A stretch of 64,000 bases of DNA, taken from NCBI RefSeq assembly GCF_016808095.1, contig NC_068977.1, positions 10,228,479 through 10,292,478 on the forward strand, read 5' to 3'. Source of the stretch: Vigna angularis (Eukaryota > Streptophyta > Magnoliopsida > Fabales > Fabaceae). Shown piece after piece: positions 1 to 11,908 of the stretch; the first letter of the stretch is position 1, and every line of letters starts with the position of its first letter. The notes under the pieces are model-generated. The model saw only the letters and a program-made list of their open reading frames with translations, had not been told where the DNA came from and did no database searches. The position numbers were made by a program, and so were the translations under genes.

Positions 1-807
1 CTGAAATGGAAGAGGATCAAATTATACAACTACATTCATGTCTTGGTAACAGGTATCTATATGTATATATAGTTATATGTTGTATGTTACATGTTTATGG
101 CATGGTTTTTGGACAGTGTATTTGAAAAACCTTAATTCTGCCACCAAAATCACAATCCTATGCAATCTTCTCAAAAACTTAAATCATACTTTACAGATTT
201 ATAGATGTCTTGTAACACACAATGAAGCACATTTTGCAGGTGGTCTAAGATTGCTTCACATTTTCCAGGGAGGACAGATAATGAAATCAAGAACCATTGG
301 AACACAAAGATAAAAAAGAGGTTGAAGGTCCTTGGTTTGGACCCTTTGACCCTGATGCCAATTGAGCAAAAGCAGCAACAGTCTGGTGATGATGACAAAC
401 TCAAGACAGAGAAACAGCAAAAAAGCACTTCAAAAGGGTCTGACCAAGGTGTGGATAGCAAACCCTTGGACATGCATGCCACAGGAGAAGAGCCAAAAAC
501 AGAAGACAAAATGGAAGAAAAAAAGGTAACATGGGATGACACCACTGGTTTTCTGAACAATTATGAAATGTTGTGCTCACAGTTGGAGTTGGGATCATGG
601 TTGAGCCAAGAAACCAAAGCCAGCACCAGCTCTTACTGTAGTTCTTCTTTCTCACTGGATGATTCTAGCAACCTTTCTGTCTGTGAATCCTCTTATCTTC
701 AGGAAAATTCCTTGCAACAATGGGTTGAGGATTTGGATTCCAGTCTCTCATGGGATAGCTTCAATCCACTTCACACTGATTTTCCCTTCTTGGAAAATAG
801 GCAATAA
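1..807 (+). CDS. R2R3-MYB transcription factor, last two exons (5' end outside window)
   Basis: This is the 3' part of a plant R2R3-MYB DNA-binding transcription factor, a nuclear regulator. The exons I infer are <1..52 and 240..807. The intron 53..239 starts with GT and ends with CAG, and it splits an Arg codon just before the conserved Trp. The first piece reads [15 protein letters not shown]. The second opens with the end of the R3 repeat, including [19 protein letters not shown], the signature of plant R2R3 proteins. A Lys/Gln/Ser-rich variable tail of roughly 160 residues follows, ending in an acidic, Trp-containing stretch ([12 protein letters not shown]) that could be an activation region; that role is inference. 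The stop is TAA at 805-807. The subgroup cannot be fixed without the missing R2 repeat. Open frames on the opposite strand here are shadows. Confidence 0.93.
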
Positions 808-1985
808 AGCATAATTCCCTCATAACACCATCCCATTCTTACAATCTCTCCAGCAATAAAATGCTACAAAATATCTTGTCATCAAGAATGCCACTTCAAT
901 TCTACAAAATCAATGGTTTATTCTAATGTGATTCCATATTGTTGAATGTGAATTGGATACATTGTCATGGTTTGCTCCTTTTCCACTTATTGGATTGAAT
1001 TCCTCACAAACATTCTCACACTTTACGTCATTCAGATCATTTCTAACTTAAAAGTTATTACAAATACTGACGAATGGATATAAAAAAAAAAGAGTAGTAT
1101 TCTTTGCTTCAAGAAATACAGAAGTTAAAGTGGTAAGATTTAAAAAAAAAAAATTGTGAAACTTATTAATAATTTGAACGATACGATAAATAGAAAAATA
1201 ATTTAATAGATTAAAATGTAAGATTGTAATTTTATTGATTAAAAATAATATAAAATAAAATTTAATTACTTAAAATTAATTTAAAATAAAATCTAAATGA
1301 TTGGTTTTAAAATAAAATGAAAAATCAAAGATTTACTTAATTTAAAATAAAATTTAAGATCACCATTTTTGCTTCTCTCCATTGTATCTGACGGTTTCAT
1401 TAAAGTTGTCACACACATCATCATGAAGTCTCCAAGGTTTTCCCTGTTTGGTCACTTTCTGCTGCTTGTTTCAATCTATCATTTTTGTTGTTCTCCCTTT
1501 GTTCCTTTTGAGAGGACAAAGCTTTATCCTTTTAAATAAGTTCATGACTTCTGCAAATTTAAAATATTTTTTATATACAATTTTGTAATATATTCATACC
1601 TCCACTTAACGTTTGAATATATATAATGTTTAAAGTTGATTACTATTTAAATAATTTATTACATTATTTATTGATTTGCTATAATTATTCATATAATTGA
1701 TTATTCTTTTATGATATTTAAATATTTGTTTTATTTGATTATTTGATTTGCATCATTTTGTGGTTACATTTTGTACTTAAATAAGACTTTTTTTTTTTAA
1801 TAATAATACACACGTAAATTAGTCTTCAATAATGTTTTAATCAACTTAGCTAGTGGGAGCATTTTTTCACAATCCTTTATATGTCTCAATCCAAACTCTT
1901 TCTAATCATTTTCTCATCTACAGTTATATCTTATATTCTTATTTTGTTTAAGAATTGTTTGATTTTATTGATTTTCACCTAAATC

Positions 1986-2046
<61 letters not shown>

Positions 2047-2189
2047 GACGATTATTAATTGTTATTTATATTTGATTATTTTTCTAACATTAAATATTAT
2101 TATATTAATTTTATAGTTTCATACATGAAAAATAATTATTATTAATATTTTATTTGCAAGTTCTAAAGAGGTTAAACCTTGCAAAAATT
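808..2189. other. MYB 3' flank and AT-rich spacer
   Basis: The first roughly 150 bases are probably the MYB 3' UTR. The rest is AT-rich sequence with homopolymer runs and a TTA microsatellite. I see no gene. Confidence 0.6.
1985..2046. repeat. (TTA)n microsatellite
   Basis: About 20 uninterrupted copies of the trinucleotide TTA. Confidence 0.97.
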
Positions 2190-2760
2190 TGAATTTGTGG
2201 CTATGAGGAAGAATTATTTATCTTGGATAATAAATGCTAAAATACATTTAGATGCATTGTATCTTCATGATGTCATTAAATAAAGAAATAAGTCATCTGA
2301 GCAACTAATTTACCCATGCAACAACAATATTATAAAAATGAATTTTATAAATATTCTGAATTTATTTTTTTATTCAACAAAACAATTAACTTTTGATGAA
2401 AATATCATGAGATATGCAACAATATCTCTTAATAATATTTTTATGGTCATAGTTGTAGTCTTGGTCGTGGTTGTGGTGATCATGTTTGTGGACATGGTCA
2501 TAAAAAAAATTTCAAAAAGACATTCTATCATCGGAAGTGGATAAATATAAGTTATCATTGCGGTGGTAAAGACTATTTGAGTCATACTTGTTGTACATTA
2601 AAGCATCTTAAAAAATAAGGAGAAGAACATAGAAACACACCTTGCTTATGTAATGGTGATCTTGATTATGATCATATGAATGTCACTCATCTTGATATTG
2701 TTGTTGTCTTTGTTAAACCAGATGGAAGCATCGATAACCTCAATTGATGATGAGAGTGTT
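2190..2760 (+). pseudogene. Degenerate copia Gag fragment
   Basis: Read across frames, 2190-2280 matches the start of a copia Gag (a region like NYLSWIINAKIHLDA). Around 2450-2610 there is a Gly/Arg-repeat-like stretch and a decayed CCHC zinc knuckle (CGGKDYLSHTC, with the first Cys lost). A further Gag-like segment with PDGSIDN lies near 2725. Stops and frameshifts are frequent and the middle of Gag is missing. It is most likely the 5' part of the element whose RT follows at about 3700. Confidence 0.6.
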
Positions 2761-3428
2761 AAGAAATATTTTTTTTTCTTTTTAGAAAATTGCAGAAGAA
2801 GTCTCTACATGATGAATTTTTTAATTTATTTTCATTATAATTTAATTTAAGGTGAATTTTCAATGGTATTTTAACTATATATATTGGTTTAGAATATGTA
2901 TGTCTGCTGGTATTATGTATAGGTATAAGAATATTTTTTTCTTTTGTATTATAGAATGTATATATGAATTGAGTGTATAATGAGCATTAATTATTATATA
3001 GATCTTATATAGTAATTGTTATAGAAGTGTGAAGGAAGATATTCAAATAAAAATATTATACATTATACATATATTACAAATAAATATTGTTTAAGTTAAT
3101 ATACATATTATGTGTAAGGATGAAAATAGGTGTTTTCATAATTTGTGATTTTGATTTTGTTACACTATACATATATAAAGGTTCAAAGATTTTTCAAATG
3201 ATGTTTTATACTTAGATTTATTTAATAGTACATGATAATATATGACTTGGGGAGTTGATTAATTTTGGGTGGTACCTACAATGAGTTGATGTTATTAAGT
3301 CCATTAAATTTAATTATATGTATGATCATTTAGTATGCAGGAGCGTTGTATAGACTAATAAATTGTGTCTTGAAACACATATAATACGACTTATACTACG
3401 CATATATGAGTACAATGCATGTGATTAT

Positions 3429-3590
3429 TGTTGGGTACAAACAAAGTCCCACATCGGATAAAAGAAGAGATGAACATGAGTTTATATACACATAAGATAT
3501 CTCCATTGTTAAAAGGCCTTTTGGAGTGATACCAAAAGCAAATTTGTGAGGGCTAGGTCCAAAGCGAACAATATCTTACCAATGTGGAGT
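3429..3590 (+). repeat. Truncated TRIM LTR copy
   Basis: The segment begins TGTTGGGTACAAACAAAGTC and matches, in the opposite orientation, most of the 199-bp LTR of the TRIM at 18623-19375. The last roughly 40 bases of the LTR are absent, so this is a truncated or solo copy. It sits between the Gag and RT remnants of the old copia element. Confidence 0.8.
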
Positions 3591-3699
3591 CTTACCAATG
3601 ATTTCTCATGTACTGCATGTTCAAAGGATAATTCATTTACAAAATTAGTTAATCAATTACCAGATGTTTTGACTAACACAAAAAAGTAGTTAAATCACA

Positions 3700-4945
3700 T
3701 ATACCAATGATTAATCCTTTAAATAGAATTTATAGGCCTGTTAGATCCAAAGACACACTTCAAGCGTGGTATAGTTGGCACACTTGAGGATGTAAAACTC
3801 GTTGAGTATAGTTGGATTTTTGCGCAAAAACAAAATGAGAATGATGAAATTGTTAGATACAAAGCATAGTTAGTTGCTCAAGATTTTTCACAAAGACCTG
3901 GTATTGATATTTAAGGAGACATATTCATTAGTATTGAATACAATCATATTTCGACATTTGATTAGCCTAGTTACAAAAGAAGATTTGCATTTACATTTAA
4001 TGAATGATGTTATAACATATTTGTAATATTCCCTTAAGAATGATATTTAGATGAAATTTCTTAAATGATTTAATCTTGCCAACAAGGCCAATTCTAAAGA
4101 GGATTATTCAATAAAACTGAACAAGTCGTTTATGGATTAAAGTAATCAAAATGTATGTGGTATAACAATCTTAATAAGTACTTGTTAAAAGAAGAGTATT
4201 TGTCCTTATATTATATGAAAATTTTAGAAAATGAATTTCCCATAATTTGTGTTTATGTAGATGACATATTGGAACACCTAATGAGCTCACAAAGATAATT
4301 GATTACTTAAAGAAAGAATTTGAGATGAAGGATCCTTGAAATACAAAGTTTTGTTTGAACTACAAATTGAGTATTTAGATAAAGGTGTTTTTCGTACATC
4401 AAGAGGTATATAAGGGGTTTTATATAACAAGTCATGTCCTTTATGAACTCCAATGGTTGTAAGGCCGTTATATGTTGATAAAGGTCCTTTTAGACTTCAA
4501 GAAAAGGATGAAGAACTTCTTAGTCCACAAATATCATATTTTAGTATTATAGGAACACTGATGTATCTTGTTAAATTATACTCAACCTAATATAGCATTG
4601 GCTACAAATTTGTTAACCAAGATATAAATAGTTCTTCACCTACAAGAAGACATTGAACTGAAGTAAAACATATACATTGTTAACTTAAAGGTACTATGAA
4701 TATGAGTTTATTTTATCCAAATGATTCAAAATCAAATCTAATGAGTTATGTAAGTGTATGTTATTATTTATCATATCCTCACAATGGTTGATCACAAACA
4801 AAATATTTGTCCATATGTAGTTGCATAATGATTTCATGGCGGTCTATGAAAAAAACTATAATAGTAACATCATCAAATCATTCCAAATTTTATCATTACA
4901 TAAAGTAAGTTGTGAATGTGTTTGGTTAAGGTCTATAATTCAATA
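3700..4945 (+). pseudogene. Degenerate copia reverse transcriptase and RNase H
   Basis: In shifting frames this shows copia landmarks in the right order: an RT start (VAQDFSQRPGID, about 3870), YGLKQS (about 4130), VYVDD (about 4255), KKEFEMKD (about 4315), and RNase H sequence up to ECVWLRSIIQ at about 4915-4943. Many stops and small indels show long decay. The frame is interrupted at 4945 by a solo LTR and resumes at 6309. Confidence 0.8.
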
Positions 4946-6303
4946 TGTTAAAATAGAATGACTCAATTTCTCACACCAAGAGGGGGGATGAATTGGTGAA
5001 GTACAAAAAATAAAACTTTCAAAATCCTTTTCCCCGAAAGAGATGCCTTTATACTTTTCTTGAAACGCAAGTTCAAAGATTTTCAATGCAGCGGAAATTT
5101 AATCGAATGAGTATAAAGTATAATCGATTGAATGTAAAAGAGTAGGGATAAGAAAGATCAAACGCTGAGTTTTTATACTGGTTCGGCCAAGCCTACATCC
5201 AATGTCCTTCCAACCACAGGAAGCCAATGCACTATAATGATCAAGGTTTTTACAACGAGATTTTTATAGAGACCTCACGTCAAAAATATAAAACACTCTC
5301 TAAGCCTCTAATCAAAATATAGGCGGTACATAAACAGACTAGTAGCAAGAATCCTCTCTCCTATAGTCTAACCCCTTTGAGGCACCCTCAAAGTCAAGAA
5401 CGTAGCACGTCCTTCTTCCTGTAATCACAACAGGGAACTCAACCCAATATTCAGCAGATTGTAGAACCTGATCTTGTAGTAGACACCCAAATGTGCAGAT
5501 AGATCAAATTTTGAAACTCAGCAATCTTGCTCTTCAAGAAATTCCAAGTAGTTGATCACCACGGTCAAACTTGTTTCTTGGAGCTTTTCTTCTTTCTGTA
5601 AGAATTAAACTTTCTGCAAAAGAATATGAAAATGTTAGAATCACAAAAGTTCTCACAGAAATCAAATTTGCGTCAATTTATAGATAAACTCGTATCAGAC
5701 GTAATATAATCGACTTCGCTACTAATGCAGTCAAATACACCAATTCAGTTATAACAGTTAGTAGCAGTCAAAACAATTAATTGAATTCACAATTAATACA
5801 GTCGAATAGCCATTGTGACAGTTATATCAAGCATTAATAGATTTCAAAACAGTAACAAACTTAATCGAATACATATCGCATGCAATCGATTATGCAACAA
5901 TACTAAGCAAAGTTTGAAAACTTTTCTTTTTTAAAAACTCTCACAGCACACTTGAAAAAGTTTGTGCAAAGACACGAGTTTTAATCGATTCACCTCATAA
6001 TATGATTAAAACTATTGTTTTACCACACAATTAAAATTCAACATTTGTGCTTGTGGTTTTTCTCATCAAAAACATGTGTCATGCATGCATGTATAAAATC
6101 ACATATATAACACAGTGAAATGCAATGAAAAACACAACAACAACACAATCATGTTCTCATATACGCATATAACATGTAAGCATAGAACATGTAACACATA
6201 ATTCACATGTGTTATAAATTATGCGTTGTCATCATCAAAAACTCGTATATTACTAAGATGGGGTTCAGCTAAATCAGTGCTTCCTCTATCAACAATCTCA
6301 ACA
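4946..6303 (-). mobile_element. Solo LTR of a SIRE-like copia element
   Basis: On the minus strand it runs from TGTTGAGATTG to TTTTAACA. It is flanked on both sides by the 5-bp target duplication CAATA (4941-4945 and 6304-6308). The minus-strand 3' part carries the string AATTCATCCCCCCTCTTGG, closely resembling the end of the LTR at 22455-23540. It also has several TCGATTA motifs typical of that group. No internal region is present, so it is a solo LTR made by LTR-LTR recombination. It landed inside the RNase H of the older copia element. Confidence 0.88.
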
Positions 6304-6308
6304 CAATA

Positions 6309-6700
6309 TGTGTGACAAACTTGTGGTCTATCCTCGAGAAAAATGGAATCAACAACCATATATGAAGAAAATAGTGCATTGTTCAAGTGAAAGGATGATA
6401 TAGAGATTCAAAAGATTCCTTCATGTGAAAAATCTGGCATATTTATTTACAAAGTCTTTGTCAAGGAAAACTTTTGAGTAATTAATTCATAAGATTGGAC
6501 TCCATCGTCTTAATTATGCGACTTTTCATGAAAGAGAGAAATATAATATGTGATGAACAATATTGTATTGAAGAATAAAGAATAATGTACTCTTTTTTCT
6601 TCAATAGATTTTTTCAAAGAAATTGTTTCAAGTAAGGTTTTAAAGGAGCACATTCTCTTATGAATGACCATCCAAGGAAGATGAATTAATGGTTGTCCAT
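6309..6700 (+). pseudogene. End of the split copia RNase H and possible LTR remnant
   Basis: Directly after the CAATA duplication the copia RNase H resumes (QTCGLSS at about 6315, IYEENSALF at about 6360) and runs with frameshifts to about 6530. The following AT-rich stretch to about 6700 is probably the remains of the 3' LTR. Confidence 0.7.
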
Positions 6701-6769
6701 TGATTTACTATAATAATTGATTACTCATATAATATTTAAATATTTGCATTAACGATATTTTTTTGTTAT

Positions 6770-7637
6770 CACTAGTACAAAAAAGTCACGCGTTCAACGT
6801 CCAACCACTGAATAACCAACGTTAAAAATGATCGGTGACAATTTTGTAAATAAATGAAATTATTAAACGTCGTTTAGAATTGTAATTCGACGTAAAAGGA
6901 TATAAAACGTTGAATGCCACAGAGTTTGACGTCAAAAGGTTAGTGAATTCAATAAAAATTTGAGCGGGAGATTGAAAATTCATTCACTTTATCTTAGCAC
7001 GCGAGACGCTCTTCTCTTCTCAAACGAAGTTTGATGACTATCACATGTAATCTTTCTTTCATTTGATACAAATGCATGTTAATTAACTACTTTATGTATG
7101 ATTTTCGTTTGTTTTGACCGATTATTTTCATGCTCTAGCTTCATAGGCCCATTCTGCTTTCTCTCTCACTAGTGACGACACTTTATTCCGACGAACCCAC
7201 CTTTTGAAGGTTAGTTTTCGTTTTCATTTTGAAGAACTTATTTTTTGAACTTGTTTGTTACTTTTTTGTTGAACTTGTTTGTTGTTGTTGTTTGGTTGAA
7301 CTTGTTTGTTATTGTTGTTGTTTGATTGAACTTGTTTGTTGTTGGTTTATAAAATACCAAAAATTGAAATTTGTTGTTTTTCTACTTTTTAGGTCTCGTA
7401 GAGTTGTAAAAAAATATCACAATTAATTAAAAAAACAAAAACAAAATTGATTAACGTCGTATATTGACAAAATTTGACGGTAAGTTAACATCGTATATTG
7501 ACAAAATTCGACATTAATTTAACGTCGAATTTTTTAAATCTAACGTTAATTTTGACGTCTCCTGATATGACATCGTTCACGAATTCGCCGTTAAAAGCTC
7601 AAAATATTCGATGTTGTACGCGATTTTTGTACTAGTG
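6770..7637. mobile_element. Non-autonomous CACTA (En/Spm-type) element
   Basis: The element begins CACTAGTACAAAAA at 6770 and ends with its reverse complement at 7637. It is flanked by the 3-bp target duplication TAT (6767-6769 and 7638-7640). Both ends carry repeated motifs built on AACGTCG or GACGTTA, the subterminal repeats expected of CACTA elements. At 868 bp it has no transposase. The Leu/Cys/Val-rich open frame at 7229-7426 comes from a GTT/TTG-rich low-complexity tract and is not a likely protein. Confidence 0.93.
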
Positions 7638-8461
7638 TATATTTTATATCTATAAATATGACTATTTCCTATTAATAATAATACACACAAAAATAGTCTA
7701 TTTATTTTAAAATAATCACTTTTTAGTTGTAAACCGTTTTATTTTTAATTCTTTAAATTTAAATCAGTATGTGTAGGATATTGAATAATGGGTTGTTTAC
7801 TTACACCATTTTAGTAAAACAAATACTTTTTAATAGAATAATCATTTATTATAATTTTTAATATATTTATGCAAATTCATTTAGAAGAATTCGAGTTATA
7901 TGCGGTAGAAGAGAGAAATAATTTTAAAAAACATAAACGCAAACTAATTTCTACTTATATATAATATTAAGAATAATTTAAATTTATTGTTGGGTTAAAT
8001 TACTTTGATAATTTATGGTTTAAACCTTTTAGTTGTCCTTATTTATGTGGGGTTTTCCCATTTTGATCCTCTTCTTATGAGAATCCCCAATTGAGTCTTT
8101 ATAAGTGCTAATTTGAATCAATTGAGCCTTTGCTGTTAAATTTAGTTAACGGAGTTAAGTTTTTACACATGTGAGAGGATGACGTGTTAATTTCTTTAAA
8201 CATGACATGTTTAGACTTGAAACGTGGCATTTGGTCATCTTCTTCTCCTTTTTACATCTTCTCGCCATTCCCAATCTCAATCTTCTTCTCCATTCTCAAC
8301 ACTCTCTGTAAATAGGTACGTTCCCCTTCTAAAGCTACCAATCCAATAATCCTCCTTTCTTTAACTTCAGTTACGCTCTTTATTTTTCATGCAGGCGTTA
8401 GGTTTTCATTTCCTCTGTTTTGTTTTATTTTTCTTCTTGGTCATTATCGAGGACAACAATA

Positions 8462-8656
8462 ATGGGAGCGGTTTGTTCGGCTGGCATGATGGAGAAAAAT
8501 GCTGAACTTGGAGGGAAGAGTTTCGGCTTTTCTGGGATGCTTATAAAGGAAAATAGCTTTGTGAATCGTGGAGATACTATTTCAGATTTCAGGTCTGATA
8601 GTTGTCAAGGTAGAAAGCAAAAGAGGCACGACTCTGGGTTGATAGTGTTTGAATGA
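8462..8656 (+). pseudogene. Captured N-terminal coding fragment, MGxxC start
   Basis: This 64-codon frame from an internal ATG begins MGAVCSAGMMEKNAELGGKS. Gly at position 2 and Cys at position 5 fit N-myristoylation and palmitoylation. It has balanced amino-acid use unlike the neighbouring sequence. Upstream, 8311-8395 could be a 5'-UTR intron (AG|GTACGT ... ATGCAG). The frame stops at 8654-8656 just before the inverted arm, as if a first coding exon had been cut off. It resembles the N-terminus of a plant DUF668/PSI-type protein, but I recall that only loosely. Most likely a gene fragment captured by the surrounding element. Confidence 0.5.
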
Positions 8657-8675
8657 ACAATTTGATTTTTTTTTT

Positions 8676-9715
8676 ACGTGATCCATCCAACACAATGTGA
8701 GTTAAAATCTGACAAATAGAAAACTACCACATGGTATCTATCCACCACACACAAATCGGACCAATGTGATGTTGCCACATCATCTTCTTCAACTTCCCAA
8801 CACATTAGAAATCTTAGTTACCACCATTAGCCACCACGCACCTATACTACATAGTGCCAACAACACGTCATTTTCATCCAAAACACAAACCACACCTATA
8901 CCTCTCCAGAAAGCACAAATCCAATCTCCATCACAAGTCTAAATCACCTCACTATGAGAACCCCCCTCACGAATCATTCTCGCGTGCCACCACAATCATC
9001 CTCACCCAACCACCTCACAAACATCAACGAAACACCTACGCATGCACAGGTTGACTTTGACGTTACCGTCTAACATCGCACCCTTCATTGTAGATCTGAA
9101 CCTAGTAAAACCCATCAACCATAGGAACCCTTCCAATGTGCAATCAGTCTTCGCACCAAACCTTCACATTGCAACTCATCGTCAACCACCGCGAGTGAGA
9201 CACCTATCATGAATCACTAGCTTAACCAGACCCTAAACACACATGCATCGTAAGCAAACTTGTGTCTATTGCGCCACAACCGCATATCTCCTCCACAAAA
9301 CCTCAATTGTGCCTCTCCATGCAAAGATTCATTGTGAATCAGCCACCAAGAAAGCAGTGGAGACCTGAGATCGTGAATCCACCTTGTGAGATTTGTGCGT
9401 GGAGATAGTGGTTAGAAAGGATTTAGGGTTTCACAATTTAGGGCTTGCTCGCGGTATTGGAGGAACAATTCAAGTGACGAACATGGTGTTTGAAAGCATG
9501 AAGAGGCTATGATCTGGTAGAAAGAGATGAAAGTTGCATGACTTGTTGGAGGTGCGATGGCTAACGATGGTGGCCAGGGTTTCTGATATGTTAGGAGGTT
9601 GAAGATGATGATGTAACAGCATCATATTGGTCATATTTGTGTGTGGTGGATAGACACCACGTAACAATTTTTCATTGTCCAAATTCCAACTCACATTGTG
9701 CTGGATGGGTCACAT
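8676..9715. repeat. Inverted repeat pair (arms 8676-8795 and 9597-9715)
   Basis: The right arm, read as its reverse complement, follows the left arm from CCATCCA-CACAATGTGAGTT through CCACCACACACAAAT to ATCATCTTCTTCAAC. The spacer is about 800 bp. Confidence 0.8.
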
Positions 9716-9925
9716 AAGAACAAATTAAACAACTAATTTAAACATTATCAATGTGTACAATCTGTCGTTAATAATTTAGACGATGTATTGAAAAAGAACC
9801 AATTTAAACATAAATTTCCAAAATTTGGACCACATTAAACATCTGGAAAAAAAATAATTCCAGTTAAACAAAGTCAACCAAAATAGAGGTCAAAAGAGTA
9901 TTTAAACTAAATTATTTTTATTTTA

Positions 9926-10330
9926 ATATTTTAAGCTTTGTACAAGTCATTATTGAAGTTAAATTATTTATTGCACTAATTGAACTTTTGGTTAGAAACT
10001 AACTATTATCAAGACTTTTTCTAATTTGAAGATTGTATCTTGAAAAGTAACAAATCAAAATGTTGTCTAATTAAAATTACAAAAATAACTTTAAGATCTT
10101 TCACATTTATATATAGAAAATAAATGTGTTGATAAAATTGTAATCAATGGAATTGACTCTTAGGCAGTTTATATGATTCCCTCTCTGCCAAGGAAAGACT
10201 TCCTTTAGAAATGATTTTTTCTTAGCGTTTAAATTCACCTAACTTCTTGTTTAATTTTTCTGGTATTACATGAGCTTGTGCTAACCCTTCCATAATAACT
10301 TCTTTTCCTTATTTTATATTATATTATATT

Positions 10331-10406
<76 letters not shown>

Positions 10407-11908
10407 CCCCTTAAAAGCCTAAACTCAAAGATGAAATTTATAAAAAAAAAGAAAAAATAAGTTATTACAATGGATATAAACCAATGGTGAACGGTTTTCC
10501 TTCAGAATAAATAGATAAGAATAAAGTTAGGTATACGAACAGAACTATCGATTAAGCTCACATCTACATAAGTTTACACTAAAAAAAAAAAACTCATCAT
10601 GTGTTTTTAATTTCAAACGCCTTTATTTTATTTTTTTTTAAGTCACATCCACTTTGCAAAACTCAATTTAATGCATAAAAATAATTTACCTAATACATTA
10701 AATAAATAAATAAAGATTTTAGATTGGGTCGTGAAATTGGATTTTATTCCATTCCAAATTTTAAATTATTTTTATTTTTAAATTTTTGCAATAAATAAGT
10801 GTAGTTTTCGTGAATAAATGACATTAAATGCAAAGTCATAAGACTAAAAATATATGTAATCCATTTTAAATTCAATTGATCTTGGTAATAAAAGTTGTGG
10901 ATAGTATCTAAACCATAAAAGTTGTGTGAGTCAAATATAAAAAAAAACTGACTAAAAGTTTATTAAATAATACAAATTTGTATATTTAATTTAAATCTTC
11001 AATACTCTCTCACATCGAGAACTTCGTCCATTGGCACCAAAGCATCAAGCATATGAAACGAAGAAGGCTAAGAACATATCACAATTAAACCCAAATCTCA
11101 ACTGGCATAAACTCTTAATGGCTTTGAAAACATATAACAGGGTAGTTGAAATTTCATCCATCTTGGCACATGAATTTAGCATTTTTCTTCAAGACATATT
11201 TTGTACTGTGCATTGTATTAGCACATATCACTTTATCAGCGAAAACATCCAACCAAGAAAGCGCAACTTTAAAAAAACATTACATGAAAATTCAATGTTA
11301 ACACTAAAGAATCCCACTAAATTCTTTAGGGTTCAAGAATTGAAGTAATACAGCTAGAGTGATCGTTCAACAGCTATTGCTCTTGTTGAACAAAGACCCC
11401 ACAAGCTAAAAATACACATAAATGTTACTCAGAAGCATAGAGAGTCTATCAACAATCAGCATTGCTTCTTTGTGATGATCATTTCAAACTCTAGGGAAAT
11501 ATATATAAAAGAAATAAATTCAGAAAAACTCACTATAACTTTAGTGGACATAACGTGCTGCTCCATTTACTGCAGAGACCATTTTGTGATGTTTCATTAC
11601 AGCATCTTGATAACAAGACCATAACATTCTGGCTAGCAAGTCTATATGAAAATATGTCTAATATTATTTAAAATATTTGCAATTTTAACATACGAGTTAA
11701 TCCTAAACAGATTTATAAACTAATCTTCGGATAGTATCTTCATCTGCTTCAAAAGGTGAAAAATGTGAATCATCAGAGTTATATTATATTCCAAATTCTT
11801 AAATGGTACAATTTTTAAGGATCACTTTCGCACTGTGCAGCACTCTACGACATTGGACTAACAATAAAACTTCAAATGCCAGTTACTAACCATAGATATC
11901 AAAATTGC
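9926..11908. other. AT-rich intergenic spacer and PPR 3' flank
   Basis: The stretch contains a long (TA)n tract at 10335-10403 and several A or T runs. The 105-codon open frame at 11031-11348 shows no recognisable domain. The last several hundred bases probably hold the 3' UTR of the minus-strand PPR gene. Confidence 0.5.
10335..10403. repeat. (TA)n microsatellite
   Basis: About 34 uninterrupted TA units. Confidence 0.97.

Larger units (their letters stand above)
7990..9925. mobile_element. Inverted-repeat element (candidate MULE) with captured gene start
   Basis: Two arms of about 120 bp at 8676-8795 and 9597-9715 are inverted copies of each other at very roughly three-quarters identity or better; both contain a block like GTCTATCCACCACACACAAAT. 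Outside them, 7990-8160 and 9720-9925 also look like related, more diverged arms (TTAAAT...TTTGA...TATGG type). I could not find a clean target-site duplication, so the outer limits are approximate. The centre (8800-9450) is richer in C and A than its surroundings and has no clear protein. A MULE-like element is the best guess. Confidence 0.5.

Noticed and set aside
171..655. Minus-strand open frames of 129 and 84 codons
   Set aside because: They lie opposite the MYB exon, have no recognisable domain and are explained as shadows of its codon pattern.
2338..2585. Val/Ile-rich small open frames suggesting a membrane peptide
   Set aside because: They overlap the Gly/Arg-rich and zinc-knuckle part of a decayed Gag read in other frames.
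7229..7426. Cys/Leu/Val-rich 65-codon frame
   Set aside because: It comes from a GTT/TTG low-complexity tract inside the CACTA element.
11031..11348. 105-codon open frame as a possible gene
   Set aside because: No domain, no splice or promoter support; composition matches the spacer.
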